Positions 28,717 through 38,390 of a DNA stretch of 64,000 nt are shown one piece after another. A program made the translations under genes and the position numbers. Source of the DNA: Cumulibacter soli (GTDB lineage Bacteria; Actinomycetota; Actinomycetes; Mycobacteriales; Antricoccaceae). The notes under the pieces are model-generated. The model was not told where the DNA came from and did not search any database. It saw only the letters and a program-made list of their open reading frames with translations. The DNA is taken from positions 140,542-204,541 of the forward strand of contig NZ_SMSG01000006.1 in assembly GCF_004382795.1 (NCBI RefSeq), in the 5' to 3' direction. Numbering within the stretch: the stretch's first letter is position 1; each line of letters opens with the position of its first letter.

Positions 28717-29460
28717 CTAGACGTGGATGCGGGGGAACAGCGCGCTACACGAGATCCAGCCCGTGCCGCTTCCCGCGGTTAACTCGATCTGGCCATTCGT
28801 GCGGATACGCAGCCCGGTCACGCCGTTCTGCCCGTGCACGGGTACCCACGAGTCCGCGACCTGCAGAGCGCCGATATGGTCGCCAACATTGCCGATCGGG
28901 TTAGTCGTGGAGGACGACGCGACGATCATTCCGTCCGTGACCAGGCCCGCCGAGGTCATGCGCCAGCGCAACCCCGGATATGACTGGGAACCAGCGAATG
29001 TTCCCCAGGGCGAGTTGTAGGTGACGGTCTTCCAGTCACCGATCATGACCCGCTTGTCGATGATCTGCGTCGCGGTCTGTGTCTGTGTTGACGGCGGCAA
29101 CACGAACGTCGCCACGAGCAGTTGATAGTTGCCGGTTGGCGATTGTGTGGGCGATGTATCCACGCACTTAGCCGCGATGATGTTCGTCGTCGGGTTCAAC
29201 TCGATGACGACGTACATCGTGCGGCTAGTCGCCAGACTGTTCGGGGTGAACGTGACAGCGAGCGAGGTCGTGTTCTCGTACATGTGGCCGTCGACCCACG
29301 CGCTACCCGCGGACACGTTGATCGTGTTCACCGGCCCGACGCTGACCGCGAGGCCGGACACGACACCGGGCGGAGACCACAGCCGGCCCATGCGCCGCCA
29401 TTGGGTCTCGGTCGCGTTGTCGCCGTTGCCGTCGTCGAACGGGTAATACAACTCTGCCAT
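28717..29460 (-). CDS. Minor tail / host-recognition protein
   Basis: A 247-residue beta-rich protein, first of the post-tail genes. The N-terminal part (LYYPFDDGNGDNATETQW, VSAGSAWVDGHMYEN) resembles tail-tip or appendage proteins of actinophages; the C-terminal half (VPVHGQNGVTGLRIRTNGQ) looks like a receptor-binding or fibre tip domain. Assignment rests on position and composition. Confidence 0.7.
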   Translation of the reverse strand: MAELYYPFDDGNGDNATETQWRRMGRLWSPPGVVSGLAVSVGPVNTINVSAGSAWVDGHMYENTTSLAVTFTPNSLATSRTMYVVIELNPTTNIIAAKCVDTSPTQSPTGNYQLLVATFVLPPSTQTQTATQIIDKRVMIGDWKTVTYNSPWGTFAGSQSYPGLRWRMTSAGLVTDGMIVASSSTTNPIGNVGDHIGALQVADSWVPVHGQNGVTGLRIRTNGQIELTAGSGTGWISCSALFPRIHV

Positions 29461-29488
29461 GCGGCTACAGTGACCGCGGGCGTGTCAG

Positions 29489-30745
29489 TTAGGCGGCGCC
29501 CTCGATCTGCTGCAGCCGCCGCGACGTCTCACGCTGCCCATTCACCAGCGACACCGACCCGTCCTCACCCACTACCGGTGAGAACACGACACCGCTAGGC
29601 GTCGCCTCCCACTGGACCTGTTGCACGCGGTCCACGATTTCCCGCAGGACGATCGGGCGGCCGTCCCATCGCTGCCCGTCGACCACGACCCTGACCTTGT
29701 CCCCGAGCGCGTAATGCTCTCCGTAGGTCAATGCGGGCGTGGCCTCGACGCGGATCGTTTCCCGCGCCCCGTTCTTCGCCAGTTCGGCCTTGTTGTCGGC
29801 GTGCATCTGCGTCTTATCCGACTCCGACCGCTGGTCACGGAACAACTCGATGTGGCGGTGGTAGCGGAACTCGTCCGCTTTCGCGTCCTGCGCGATGATC
29901 CGCGCCGTCAATTCACCCGTGCCGGCCGCGATCACCTGCGTCGCTGTCGGCGCCGACTTCCGCCACGTCAAGTCACTGACCGTTCCCCGCCCAACACTGA
30001 ACACGGCCCACATCGAGCGGTCCTTTGGCTGGTATACCTCGAATGTAGGGTGGCCGCTCATCTCACGCGTGATGCGGAAACCGACGCCACCCTTCAACGC
30101 GGCGCGTTGCAGCGTGTCCAGCAGCCCAGACCAACGCTCACGCATACTGATCGTTGACCCGGCGACCGGGTCCGGCCCCATCTGCAGGTTGCCGTAGGCG
30201 CGGCTCCACGTCCCGAGCACCGGATCACCCATGCGGGTGTGGTCCAGCGCGTACCCCATCATCACGGTCGACGCGGTACCGCTGCGGCGGTCGTGTGACT
30301 GCGTGGTCTGGATCTCCGGCCACCGCTGCGGGTCCGGGTAGATGACGCGGTCCTGCAAGATCACTTCCTCCGTGACGCCCCACACCTCACACATGAGTTT
30401 CCCGGTTGCGTCCGGGCTGATCTCGTAGTCCTCCATCGGGCCGCTCGTGAACACCGTCCCGCCGGCCGTGAACATAAAGATCGCGTCCTCAGTGGGGATG
30501 TCCTGCGAGTCGTACAGCGGGAAACGCGTGTGCCACGCGCCCACGTCGCACCACGTCATCGTGCCGCTCGCTGACGCCGGCGTATGCACATGCCGGTTCA
30601 CGACAGCATCCGCGTCCGCGTCCGAACCGTTGCGGCGCATCCACCACACGCCCAGCGGCTGCGCCAGACGCGGCGCCGGGATCGCCCCGGCCCAGTCGAT
30701 CCCGCGCGTGACCGTCACGTTCCCGTGAGTGACGTCCTCAGCCAT
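29489..30745 (-). CDS. Minor tail protein, Gp37-like
   Basis: A 418-residue tail-tip protein following the distal-tail-type gene. The mid part (NLQMGPDPVAGSTISMRERW; WSGLLDTLQRAALKG; TPALTYGEHYALGDKVRV) matches the Siphovirus ReqiPepy6 Gp37-like group seen in actinophages. It probably forms the baseplate hub or tip. Confidence 0.78.
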   Translation of the reverse strand: MAEDVTHGNVTVTRGIDWAGAIPAPRLAQPLGVWWMRRNGSDADADAVVNRHVHTPASASGTMTWCDVGAWHTRFPLYDSQDIPTEDAIFMFTAGGTVFTSGPMEDYEISPDATGKLMCEVWGVTEEVILQDRVIYPDPQRWPEIQTTQSHDRRSGTASTVMMGYALDHTRMGDPVLGTWSRAYGNLQMGPDPVAGSTISMRERWSGLLDTLQRAALKGGVGFRITREMSGHPTFEVYQPKDRSMWAVFSVGRGTVSDLTWRKSAPTATQVIAAGTGELTARIIAQDAKADEFRYHRHIELFRDQRSESDKTQMHADNKAELAKNGARETIRVEATPALTYGEHYALGDKVRVVVDGQRWDGRPIVLREIVDRVQQVQWEATPSGVVFSPVVGEDGSVSLVNGQRETSRRLQQIEGAA

Positions 30746-31684
30746 TTACTCGTCCCCCGTACCCGATACCGCTTGCGGGCCGGTGGACCGCCACGACAAC
30801 CACCGCGTCCGGTACTCCAGCACGATCCGGCTCGTTGGCCCGGTGCCCGACATGGACGCGCCGATCTCCTGACCGTCCGCGGTGATCGGCCACAGCTGCG
30901 ACGGCCAGATAACGCCGTCCCACACGTCGACGCCGAGCGCGGGGTTGTCGCCGTACCCGCCGACACCGATCGTGGTCGCGAGCGGATCAAAGTCCACGTT
31001 GAACCGCGCGCCGGTCGGCATCGCACGCCCGTACCGGAACGAGTCGCCGGTGCTGCTGTAGAACTCCAGTTCGTCGAACGGGCCGTATGCGGTCCATGAC
31101 GGCCACGACGGCGCGTCCCCGGTAGTGCCTGGAACGAACGATCCGAACGTCGCGTTGGGGTTCAGTTTGATAGGGAAGATCGGGAAGAATTTCCGCTTGG
31201 TGTTCTCGCTGAACGTGACGCTCGTCAGGGCGCTGTCGGACCAGAACGGGTCATGCGCGCGGAACCGCAACTCGCCTAGCCACCACGTATCGCCTTCGCG
31301 GTCCCTCGACAAGTCGCCTTCCATACCGCCCACGAACGAACACGTGAGGAACCGGTCGAACCCTTCGGACGTGATCCGCAGTAGCCCGGTGCCGCGTTGC
31401 GGCGTCAAATGCTGCAACAGCCGCGCCCACTTGTCGAGGTATTCGCCGCGGCTGCGTGCCCGGATCATGACCGCGAGGGTCACGTCCCGCGGTTCGTACC
31501 GCCAGCCGCGGAGCCGTTCACCGTGCACGCCGAGGCCCGTGATCGCGTCGAGGGTGTGCGGTGGCGCGTCGAGGCCAGTCGTCCCGTTTTTCAGGACGCG
31601 GATGGACCGGGCACTGTCGCCGTGCAGCGTGATCGAATCCCACGTGGTCCCGATCTGGTGTTGCCACTGGATCGTGGTGGTCAT
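30746..31684 (-). CDS. Distal tail protein
   Basis: A 312-residue phage-tail-family protein directly after the tape measure; the four-base start overlap with it indicates coupling. The N-terminus (TTTIQWQHQIGTTWDSITLH) and the stretch RYEPRDVTLAVMIRARSRGE are as in Dit-like proteins, which join the tail tube to the tip. Confidence 0.78.
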   Translation of the reverse strand: MTTTIQWQHQIGTTWDSITLHGDSARSIRVLKNGTTGLDAPPHTLDAITGLGVHGERLRGWRYEPRDVTLAVMIRARSRGEYLDKWARLLQHLTPQRGTGLLRITSEGFDRFLTCSFVGGMEGDLSRDREGDTWWLGELRFRAHDPFWSDSALTSVTFSENTKRKFFPIFPIKLNPNATFGSFVPGTTGDAPSWPSWTAYGPFDELEFYSSTGDSFRYGRAMPTGARFNVDFDPLATTIGVGGYGDNPALGVDVWDGVIWPSQLWPITADGQEIGASMSGTGPTSRIVLEYRTRWLSWRSTGPQAVSGTGDE

Positions 31685-34600
31685 CGGTCGCCCCTTGAGT
31701 CGAGGTAGTCCATGAGCTCGAGTTCGCGGCGGATCGCTTTAGCGGTCTCGCGCGGGTCCCCGCCCGCTTGGGTGATCGCGAAGTTATAGGTCTTCGTGTC
31801 TCCCCCACGGGTCGTCTGCGGCGCCACCACCGTCACGCTCCCGCCCTGCTGCCCCGGATCAGCAAGCACCTTCCCGCTCGCGCGCGCCGCGTAATCGAGG
31901 ACGTCCATCGACCGCGCCGACATGTCCAGCGGGATGAACGCCTCCTCCACGTCCATGCGGTCACCGCTCACGATCTGGTTCGTGCCGGGCTGCAGCATCC
32001 GCGCCCCGGCAGCAAGCGACAGCGACGGGCGTCGCCCACTGACACGGTGCCCATCGACCACGCTCGGCACACCGCCGCCAGCCATGAACCGATAACCACC
32101 CTGGTACACGCCGCCGGCGGCAGCGCCACCCCCGCCCAGCAGGCCGGCCCCCAGGCCTTTCACCACGCGGTACTCGGTGACGGTGTAGCTCTTGTCGTTG
32201 ACCTGTTTCTGGTTCAGCGTTTCCAGGTTCGCTATCACGTTGCCTGCGTTGTCGGTGATCTTGACCGATCCATCGCTCAGCGTGGTCGTGTTCAGGTCGA
32301 TGTCATCTAGGTTGCTGATGACCGTGCCGCTGTTATCGGTCACAACGACCGTGCCGTCATCCAGCGTCACCGTCTTCAGGTTCAGTTTCGACAGTTTGTT
32401 GATGGTCTCCGGGCTGTTGTCGCTGATCGTGATGACGCCGTTCGGCAGCGTCGTCGTTTTCACGCCCACGCCCTCCAGCGAGATCACGGTGGCGGCGCTG
32501 TTCGTCGAAATCTTCACGTTCGGGTCCGTCAGGTCAACGATCCCGGCCTTCTCGATCACCGCGTCCAGGTCGGCCTGGGCCACTTCGTCGCCTTCGACCG
32601 CGACCAGCACCTGGGTCCCGTCCTCCAACGTCTCCAGTTGCAGGCCGAGCGCGTTAAGTTGCTCCTCGACTTCCGGGAGCAGCGGTGCCTCGACCGTCAC
32701 CCCGTAGGTGCCGTCACTCAGCAGAGTCGCTTTGCCGTCGATGGCATCGATCGCGCCCTCGACCGACTGCACCCCGGTCAGGGTTAGTTCGGTGACGATT
32801 TCTTCGGGCATTCCGCTGTTGATCATGTCGACGACGGACCCGATCCGGGCCTCGGCTTCGGGGCCGTTGTCGGAGATCTTCAGCATTTTCGTGCCGGGGA
32901 TCTGTTCGACCTCGAACCCTAGGTCTTTGAATTGCTGGACCGTGTCCGCGGTAAGTGCCGTAGTGACGATCGTTTTTTCGTCGGGAGCGTCGATGATGCT
33001 GGAGGCGAGCAGGTCGGCTTGCGCTGTCGCGTCGAGTACGCCCGGCATTGTGACGAGCGTGGTCGAGTAGTCGGGGATGCTGATGACCTGGTCCGCGTAG
33101 GCCTTCGCTTCGTCCGCGGTCATCCCGAACGAGATGGCTGTGTCGATCAGTGCCGCGCGGGCGTCTTTCTGCGACGCCGTGACTTCCGTGATCGATGACC
33201 CGTTAGCCGCCATCGCCGCTGCAGTGTCGTTCGCGCTCTTCGCGATGTCGTCCAGCGCGGCCTGGTTCGCGCGTCCCGCCTCGGTATCGATGTCGAGTGT
33301 CGCTCCGTGCTCGGCCAGAGACGCGTTAGCATCGTCCAACGCCGACTGGTACGACCGCTGCGCGGCCGACAAGTCCAGTGCAGCGGCAGCAGCGTCGTCG
33401 GCGGCCTTCTGCGCCGCAGCGATCGCTTCCGCTTGCGCGTTGAATGCATCCGCGGCTAGTTGAGCCTCACCAGCGGCGTCGGACGTTGCCCCGGACAGTT
33501 CACCTTGCGCATCGGAGAGCGCGTCACTGTGCCCCTTGGTGGCTTCCATCTCGCTGCCCATGCCCGCGAGTTGTTTGATGTTGGCCTCGATCGCCTCGCC
33601 CTCATCGGTGAGGACCGAGTGGAAGTTTCCGCCCTTGTCCGCGACAAGCATCGAGTTCTTCGCTTTGTTCGCGGACAGCATCTTGCTTGCGTAGTCGTCG
33701 AGTTGTTTCCCGCCCTGCGCGTAGGCAACGATCAGGTCCGACTCGTTCAGGCCAAGTTTGTTGTTCGCCTCGATCAGCGAGTAGGTGGCGTCTTCACGCT
33801 TCTTCAGCAACTGCGTCTGCGCGACCTTAGCCACGTTCGCGTCAAGAACGCCGTTGCTCTGGTCCAACGCATCAGCGAGTTCCCGCGCCGCGTCCGCGTT
33901 CGCCTGTTGCGCCGCCGCCGCGTCCTGGTTCGACTCCTGGAATAGCGACAGGAGCGTGATCCCCGCAGTCACCGCGAGACCGAGCGGGCCGCCGAACGCT
34001 CCCGTGAGGCCACGCATCGCGCCCTTCATGATGCCCGCAGCACGCGTCGTGCCCGTCGCGGCACTCATCACCGACTTCGTGATGCCCTCACCGCCAGCAC
34101 GCGCGTACCCGTAGGCCTGCATGAACGCCGGGCCAACATCGCGCGCGTTCGTCGCTATGGTCTTGATCCCGGTTGCCGCACCCGTGCCCATCTTCGCGAT
34201 TGCGTCGCCGCGACGGGACAGCAGTAGCGCAGCTGCGGCGGCTGCCTGCAGCGGCTCGGGTAAGTCGCTGAATAGATCGGCTAGGGTGCCGACGACGCTG
34301 ATCAACGGCGACGCGGCCTGCAACAGACTCACGAACCCGTTGAGGCCGACAAGGCCCACGGAAGCGGCAGCCGACGCGATCTCGACAAGCCCGTCCACGA
34401 GGTCCGGCACAATGTCCGTCAGTCGACGAATAACGTCCTCAGCCTGCCCACCGGTCTGGGTGAAGATCTCCAGCTGCGCGGTCTCGAACGCGGACTGCAG
34501 CGACGCGAGCGCACCCGACAGGCCTTTGCTCTTCGCTTCCGCGAGGGCCTGAGCGTTCCCCGCTTTCGTGACTTTGTCCGCGAGTTCGTCGAACCCGTCC

Positions 34601-35526
34601 GCGCCCTGCCCCGCCATCGCGACCGCGGCACGCATCGCGTCCGTACCGAACGCCGTGCTAGCTGCAGCGTTGAACTGTTCCCGCGTCAGGCGGCCCTGAG
34701 CCGACGCGAGTTGCCCTGACAGTTTCTCCATGCCGACGAACTCGCCCGACGCGTCATACGCCGACACGCCTAACTGTTCGAGCGCGGCGGCCTGCTGCTT
34801 CGTTGGAGACGCGAGAGCGAGGAGCATCGATTTGAGCGAGGTGCCGGCGTCACTGCCTTTGATGCCGGCCTGGGCCATCGCCGCCAGCGAGGTGACCGTG
34901 TCATCGACGCTGATACCGAATGAGTGCGCGACCGAACCGACCTGCGCGAGGCCCTGCCCGAAGTCGCTGATCTCGCCCGTGGCGGCGTTCGCGGCGCCGG
35001 CGAGCGTGTTCGCGACCTTGGACGCCTGATCGCCGGACAAGCCGAAAGCGTTCAGGCTGTCGGCCGTTAATTCGGCGGCGGACGCCGCATCTGTTCCGGC
35101 GGCGGCAGCGAGTAAGAGCGTGCCCTCGGCGGCGGCCATGCTGTCGCTAGCGGACAGGCCACCTTTCGCGAGAATCTCCATCGCCGTTCCCGCGTCTTTC
35201 GCAGACGCGGCAGGTAGGAGCGTGGAGTTGCCGAGCGCCAGGGCCGACTTCGCGGCCTGGTCCATTTCCTTAGCGGTCGCCCCCGACGCCGCCTGAAACT
35301 GGTTCATCGACTGCTGGTACTGAGCCCCAGCAGTGAACGTGTCTTTGACGAACCCGACGATCGCGGCAGCGCTGAACGCCTTTGCCAGGCCGGATCGGAG
35401 TTTCGAACCCTGTGTTTCCGCGCGTCCGGTGGTCTGCGCGATGGCCTGGTCTGACTGCTGCAGTTTCGTGAGCAGTTCGCCGTTATCAGCGGTCAGAATG
35501 TAGGCGAGGGTCCCGACAGTCGCCAC
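31681..35526 (-). CDS. Tail tape measure protein
   Basis: A 1281-residue protein that sets tail length and helps DNA entry. The first 330 residues form the TP901-type core (YQQSMNQFQAASGATAKEMD; LTADSLNAFGLSGDQASKVA). A hydrophobic region lies around residues 490-520 (GGPLGLAVTAGITLLSLF). Residues about 875-1105 hold several short beta repeats of the form LxDGTVxVTDNSGxVISNL. GTG start at 35526, close behind the frameshifted chaperone gene. From the usual rule of about 0.15 nm per residue, the tail would be near 190 nm. Confidence 0.94.
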   Translation of the reverse strand: MATVGTLAYILTADNGELLTKLQQSDQAIAQTTGRAETQGSKLRSGLAKAFSAAAIVGFVKDTFTAGAQYQQSMNQFQAASGATAKEMDQAAKSALALGNSTLLPAASAKDAGTAMEILAKGGLSASDSMAAAEGTLLLAAAAGTDAASAAELTADSLNAFGLSGDQASKVANTLAGAANAATGEISDFGQGLAQVGSVAHSFGISVDDTVTSLAAMAQAGIKGSDAGTSLKSMLLALASPTKQQAAALEQLGVSAYDASGEFVGMEKLSGQLASAQGRLTREQFNAAASTAFGTDAMRAAVAMAGQGADGFDELADKVTKAGNAQALAEAKSKGLSGALASLQSAFETAQLEIFTQTGGQAEDVIRRLTDIVPDLVDGLVEIASAAASVGLVGLNGFVSLLQAASPLISVVGTLADLFSDLPEPLQAAAAAALLLSRRGDAIAKMGTGAATGIKTIATNARDVGPAFMQAYGYARAGGEGITKSVMSAATGTTRAAGIMKGAMRGLTGAFGGPLGLAVTAGITLLSLFQESNQDAAAAQQANADAARELADALDQSNGVLDANVAKVAQTQLLKKREDATYSLIEANNKLGLNESDLIVAYAQGGKQLDDYASKMLSANKAKNSMLVADKGGNFHSVLTDEGEAIEANIKQLAGMGSEMEATKGHSDALSDAQGELSGATSDAAGEAQLAADAFNAQAEAIAAAQKAADDAAAAALDLSAAQRSYQSALDDANASLAEHGATLDIDTEAGRANQAALDDIAKSANDTAAAMAANGSSITEVTASQKDARAALIDTAISFGMTADEAKAYADQVISIPDYSTTLVTMPGVLDATAQADLLASSIIDAPDEKTIVTTALTADTVQQFKDLGFEVEQIPGTKMLKISDNGPEAEARIGSVVDMINSGMPEEIVTELTLTGVQSVEGAIDAIDGKATLLSDGTYGVTVEAPLLPEVEEQLNALGLQLETLEDGTQVLVAVEGDEVAQADLDAVIEKAGIVDLTDPNVKISTNSAATVISLEGVGVKTTTLPNGVITISDNSPETINKLSKLNLKTVTLDDGTVVVTDNSGTVISNLDDIDLNTTTLSDGSVKITDNAGNVIANLETLNQKQVNDKSYTVTEYRVVKGLGAGLLGGGGAAAGGVYQGGYRFMAGGGVPSVVDGHRVSGRRPSLSLAAGARMLQPGTNQIVSGDRMDVEEAFIPLDMSARSMDVLDYAARASGKVLADPGQQGGSVTVVAPQTTRGGDTKTYNFAITQAGGDPRETAKAIRRELELMDYLDSRGDR

Positions 35527-35537
35527 AGCGCGGCCGC

Positions 35538-36289
35538 TCAGTCGTCGAATAACTCCAGGCCCGTGTCGGGATCAGGCTTGTCGTTTGCTTGGATAGTGGG
35601 GTTCTCGGTGTCAACCCGCTTGCGTTGATGCTGTTTCGTGGCGCTCGTGGGCGGCAGGTACAGGTACCGGACGCGGAACCACCGCCACGACCGTTTCTGG
35701 ATCTCGTCAACGAGGTCCAGGCCGTAATGCTGCTGGAAATCGGACTCGACCAGTGGCCACGCCACCAGCAGTTCCGTGTACGGGTTGAACCGCGGCGCGG
35801 CTAGCCGATCGAGGTCGACCGAAGGGTCGATCCAGTCAGGCCCGTCAGGATCTAGGAGTTCTCCGTCTGGGCCAATGTTTCCCCCAGGCTCTCAGTGGCC
35901 TGTTCCAGCTTCCCTTCCCAATGCATGGCGGCTACCTCACTGCCGTACATGTAGTGGATGAGGAGGGTTTGTTGCAGGTGCCGGATTTGCCGCAGCGTGC
36001 AGCCGTTCTCGGCCATCTGGTCGCGGACCTGTTTCGGTATGAGGCCGCGGGAGACGCGTTCTTCGATGTCGGCTTGCAGCAGGGGGTCGTTGACGGCGGA
36101 CGCGTCACCGGCCTGGATGCGTTTGCGGAGGTCTTCGAGGCGTAGCCGGTGTTCCACGATCCGCATTCCCAGCAGCGCCGGGAGGTCGTCAGCGCTCGAC
36201 GGGAATCCGTAGGTGTGGCCGTTGAGCGTGAACGCGACCGGTTCGGACTCGTGCTCGGCCATGAAGTCGCGGACTTCGGTGTAGAGCAT
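35538..36289 (-). CDS. Tail assembly chaperone GT, made by -1 frameshift
   Basis: The frame-0 product (stop at 35852) shifts back one base near 35877-35885 and continues to 35538, giving a roughly 250-residue G-T fusion. Reading after the shift is coherent (NIGPDGELLDPDGPDWIDPS and on to LVESDFQQHYGL), and the two frames differ by exactly -1. The G/T pair before the tape measure gene is conserved in long-tailed phages; both proteins coat the tape measure during assembly. Confidence 0.82.
35852..36289 (-). CDS. Tail assembly chaperone G
   Basis: A 145-residue unshifted product upstream of the tape measure. Mostly helical and acidic (VEHRLRLEDLRKRIQAG). ATG 36289 follows AGGAA. Partner of the frameshifted GT product. 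Confidence 0.85.
   Translation of the reverse strand: MLYTEVRDFMAEHESEPVAFTLNGHTYGFPSSADDLPALLGMRIVEHRLRLEDLRKRIQAGDASAVNDPLLQADIEERVSRGLIPKQVRDQMAENGCTLRQIRHLQQTLLIHYMYGSEVAAMHWEGKLEQATESLGETLAQTENS
35877..35885 (-). other. -1 frameshift slip site
   Basis: Minus strand CTGGGGGAAACA: a run of five G followed by AAAC, 25-33 bases before the frame-0 stop. Frame-0 codons are GGG GAA ACA. A shift back by one base here joins the G and T frames without a stop. Confidence 0.72.
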
Positions 36290-36317
36290 GGTTGTTTCCT
36301 TGTCGGGTAGGAATGGC

Positions 36318-36373
36318 CCGGTCCGTGTAGGGCGTCGCTGGAACCCAGAAGGGCGGCGCCCTACGCGGACCGG
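36318..36373 (-). terminator. Long hairpin after the major tail gene
   Basis: A 17-bp stem (one G-T pair in RNA) with a 22-base loop, five bases beyond the tail-tube stop and before the chaperone gene. There is no T-run. It may partly terminate transcription or protect the upstream mRNA. Confidence 0.7.
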
Positions 36374-36377
36374 TTCG

Positions 36378-36872
36378 TCACGGGGTCTCGGGCTCGGTGG
36401 CGGGGATCAGGACCATCTCGCCGTCACCCGACAACTCCAGGTTGAACGGGTTCAGGCTGGCCTTATCAGCGCCGCGCGTGCGGAGGTGAACGTTCGCCCA
36501 GCCCATGAATCCGGCTCCGGTGACCCGGTTTGTGCGGCGCACGAGGATCTGCGCCTCGTCACCGATCGCGTTGGCCTTCTCCTCCAGGAGCGCCTGAGCA
36601 GCGTTGTAGGTGCGGGACCCGTCCGCGGCCTTGGTGAACGTCTTCGTGCCGTCGCAGGCGATCGCCCAAGCGCGGCCAACAATGAACTTCGAGTCCCAGC
36701 CTTCACTGTCCATGTCGGTCGCGTCGACTTCGGTGCCGTCGACGGTGAGCGTGTTGGACTGTAGGCCCGGGACGGCCGCCCACACTGGCGTTTCGGCGTC
36801 CCCGGTGTTGATCTCTAGTTTGTATTCGCGGGCCAGTTCCTTGCCGGTCTGCTGAGGAAGCGGTGCGGTCAT
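36378..36872 (-). CDS. Major tail tube protein
   Basis: A 164-residue tail-tube protein. Features: LTVDGTEVDATDMDSEGWDS and an extended beta region (GFMGWANVHLRTRGADKASL) typical of lambda-V-like tube proteins. Start 36872 (MTAPLPQQTGKEL) is chosen over 36923 because it fits the family N-terminus. The large hairpin downstream suits a highly expressed gene. Confidence 0.85.
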   Translation of the reverse strand: MTAPLPQQTGKELAREYKLEINTGDAETPVWAAVPGLQSNTLTVDGTEVDATDMDSEGWDSKFIVGRAWAIACDGTKTFTKAADGSRTYNAAQALLEEKANAIGDEAQILVRRTNRVTGAGFMGWANVHLRTRGADKASLNPFNLELSGDGEMVLIPATEPETP

Positions 36873-36886
36873 TGGATTCCCAATCT

Positions 36887-37324
36887 CTAGGCGCTGTAAG
36901 TCACTCGGAGGACGAGGGACCACTCGTGTGCGTTGCCGCTTTCGTCGGGGCCTAGCGGTGTCGGCATGTCTGATAGTGGGAGTGCCTGTGTCAACAGGTA
37001 GGTGGTCCCGGTGTCGGGGTCGGTGATGGTGGTGTCGGCGCTTCGGGTGTCGTCGCCGAGCGCGCGTAGCAGGTTCTCGGCTAGTGCGCGGCCGGGTTCG
37101 GTCAGGTCGCTTTCGGTCCCTGCGTGGCGGACGACGCCGCGAATGTCAGCGGTGACGACGGTGTCGAGGGACGCGGGTTGGCCGGTCGGCTCGAGCCACC
37201 ACGTGACACAGTCGACCGGCGCGTGGGGTTGGCGGCCCCAAAATGATTGGATGCCGGGTTGGCCGGCGTCAGTGACGAGGCCGGTCTGTGTGGCGTGCTG
37301 CGTCCACGCTCGGAGGAAACTCAC
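36887..37324 (-). CDS. Tail terminator / minor tail protein
   Basis: A 145-residue protein between the HK97-gp10-like gene and the tube gene, the usual place of the tail terminator. The fold-like pattern (VVTADIRGVVRHAG, LAENLLRALGDDT) fits tail-completion proteins. Identification is mainly by gene order. Confidence 0.72.
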   Translation of the reverse strand: MSFLRAWTQHATQTGLVTDAGQPGIQSFWGRQPHAPVDCVTWWLEPTGQPASLDTVVTADIRGVVRHAGTESDLTEPGRALAENLLRALGDDTRSADTTITDPDTGTTYLLTQALPLSDMPTPLGPDESGNAHEWSLVLRVTYSA

Positions 37325-37348
37325 GCCCGCAGGGTGCGCTGCTGCGTG

Positions 37349-37711
37349 TCACCTGACGGCTTTGCGGACCTCGGCGGCGATGATGTCCCGGTATTTCGCT
37401 TCGTTCTCTTCCGCGGTCAGCGCGAGCCACTTGTACCGTCCGGCGCCCTGGTACGTGAGCCCTGGTTTTTCGTGGACTATCAGGGCATACGGGGTGTTGT
37501 ACGAGACAGTGGCTTGGACGTGGCGCGAGTTGGTGCCCGCGAACGTCACGGCGGCACTGTTCCGGAGGGTGCCGGTGTCGAGGGGGCAGGTCGCGCCAGC
37601 GTCACGCCGCAGCATCTGCCCGGCGACCTTCACACCCGCGTTCAGGCCGCCCTGCGCTTTGCCGCGGTAGTCGCCGTACTTCCGCCCGCTGATGCGCGTG
37701 TACGTCGCCAT
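37349..37711 (-). CDS. HK97 gp10-like head-tail joining protein
   Basis: A 120-residue protein with the gp10-type layout: LRRDAGATCPLDTGTLRNSA followed by ATVSYNTPYALIVHEKPGLTY. It helps join head and tail. Between the neck-protein and tail-terminator genes. Confidence 0.85.
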   Translation of the reverse strand: MATYTRISGRKYGDYRGKAQGGLNAGVKVAGQMLRRDAGATCPLDTGTLRNSAAVTFAGTNSRHVQATVSYNTPYALIVHEKPGLTYQGAGRYKWLALTAEENEAKYRDIIAAEVRKAVR

Positions 37712-38020
37712 CTAAGTAACTTTCACTTCGTGGTGGTACACGGTGCCGTCGATCATGACGAGTTCGTCGACCGCGACCACGGTGTGCGTCTCGCCGCGGT
37801 ACGTGACCGTGTCGTCGAGGCCGGGGGCTGGCGACGCTGGCCAGAACAACAGGCCGCTGTAGGTGCGGGTTCGGCCGTCCTTCCCCACGACGGAACCGGT
37901 TTTACGTTCGTACCGGACGCGGACAGTGTCGGCGGGTCCGTACACCGGGCCGCCGCCGCCCATACCTGTCAGCGCGCGGTGCTCGACCTTGTGCGGGCGT
38001 AGGAACATCGGGATACCCAT
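37712..38020 (-). CDS. Head-tail stopper-like protein
   Basis: A 102-residue beta-rich protein (TVRVRYERKTGSVVGKDGRT; VTYRGETHTVVAVDELVMI). The start is set by a TAATG overlap with the upstream gene. Its size and place fit the stopper in the connector. Confidence 0.75.
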   Translation of the reverse strand: MGIPMFLRPHKVEHRALTGMGGGGPVYGPADTVRVRYERKTGSVVGKDGRTRTYSGLLFWPASPAPGLDDTVTYRGETHTVVAVDELVMIDGTVYHHEVKVT

Positions 38021-38376
38021 TAGTAGGCCCTCGCTCGCGCGACGTTCAGTACGCCAGCGCTGCGCAGAAACGCCCACACGCTCGACGACAACGGGACTGC
38101 GCCGCTCTCGCTCGCGTTGCCGCTGCTAATGCTGACGTGCCCGATAGAGATCGAATCGGAGGAGCTGCCTCCGGTGTCCGCTTGCCACTCGATCCAAGCG
38201 ACTAGCGCGTCTTCGAGGAACATGATCTGTCGCTCGGTCGGGTCGGTGGGGATCGTCGCTATAGCAGCGAACGCGCGTAATGCCCGTCCGAGCGACCATT
38301 CGATGTCGTCGGGGCGTTTATCCGGCGCGATGAGGCCGCTGATCGTGGTCGGGCGTACCCATTCTGGTAGCGGCAT
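38020..38376 (-). CDS. Head-tail adaptor-like protein
   Basis: A 118-residue helical protein (MPLPEWVRPTTISGLI; IMFLEDALVAWIEWQAD) in the place of the gp6/gp15-type adaptor. Start 38376 places it downstream of GAAGGTGACG. Function by synteny. Confidence 0.72.
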   Translation of the reverse strand: MPLPEWVRPTTISGLIAPDKRPDDIEWSLGRALRAFAAIATIPTDPTERQIMFLEDALVAWIEWQADTGGSSSDSISIGHVSISSGNASESGAVPLSSSVWAFLRSAGVLNVARARAY

Positions 38377-38390
38377 GTCGTCACCTTCTG

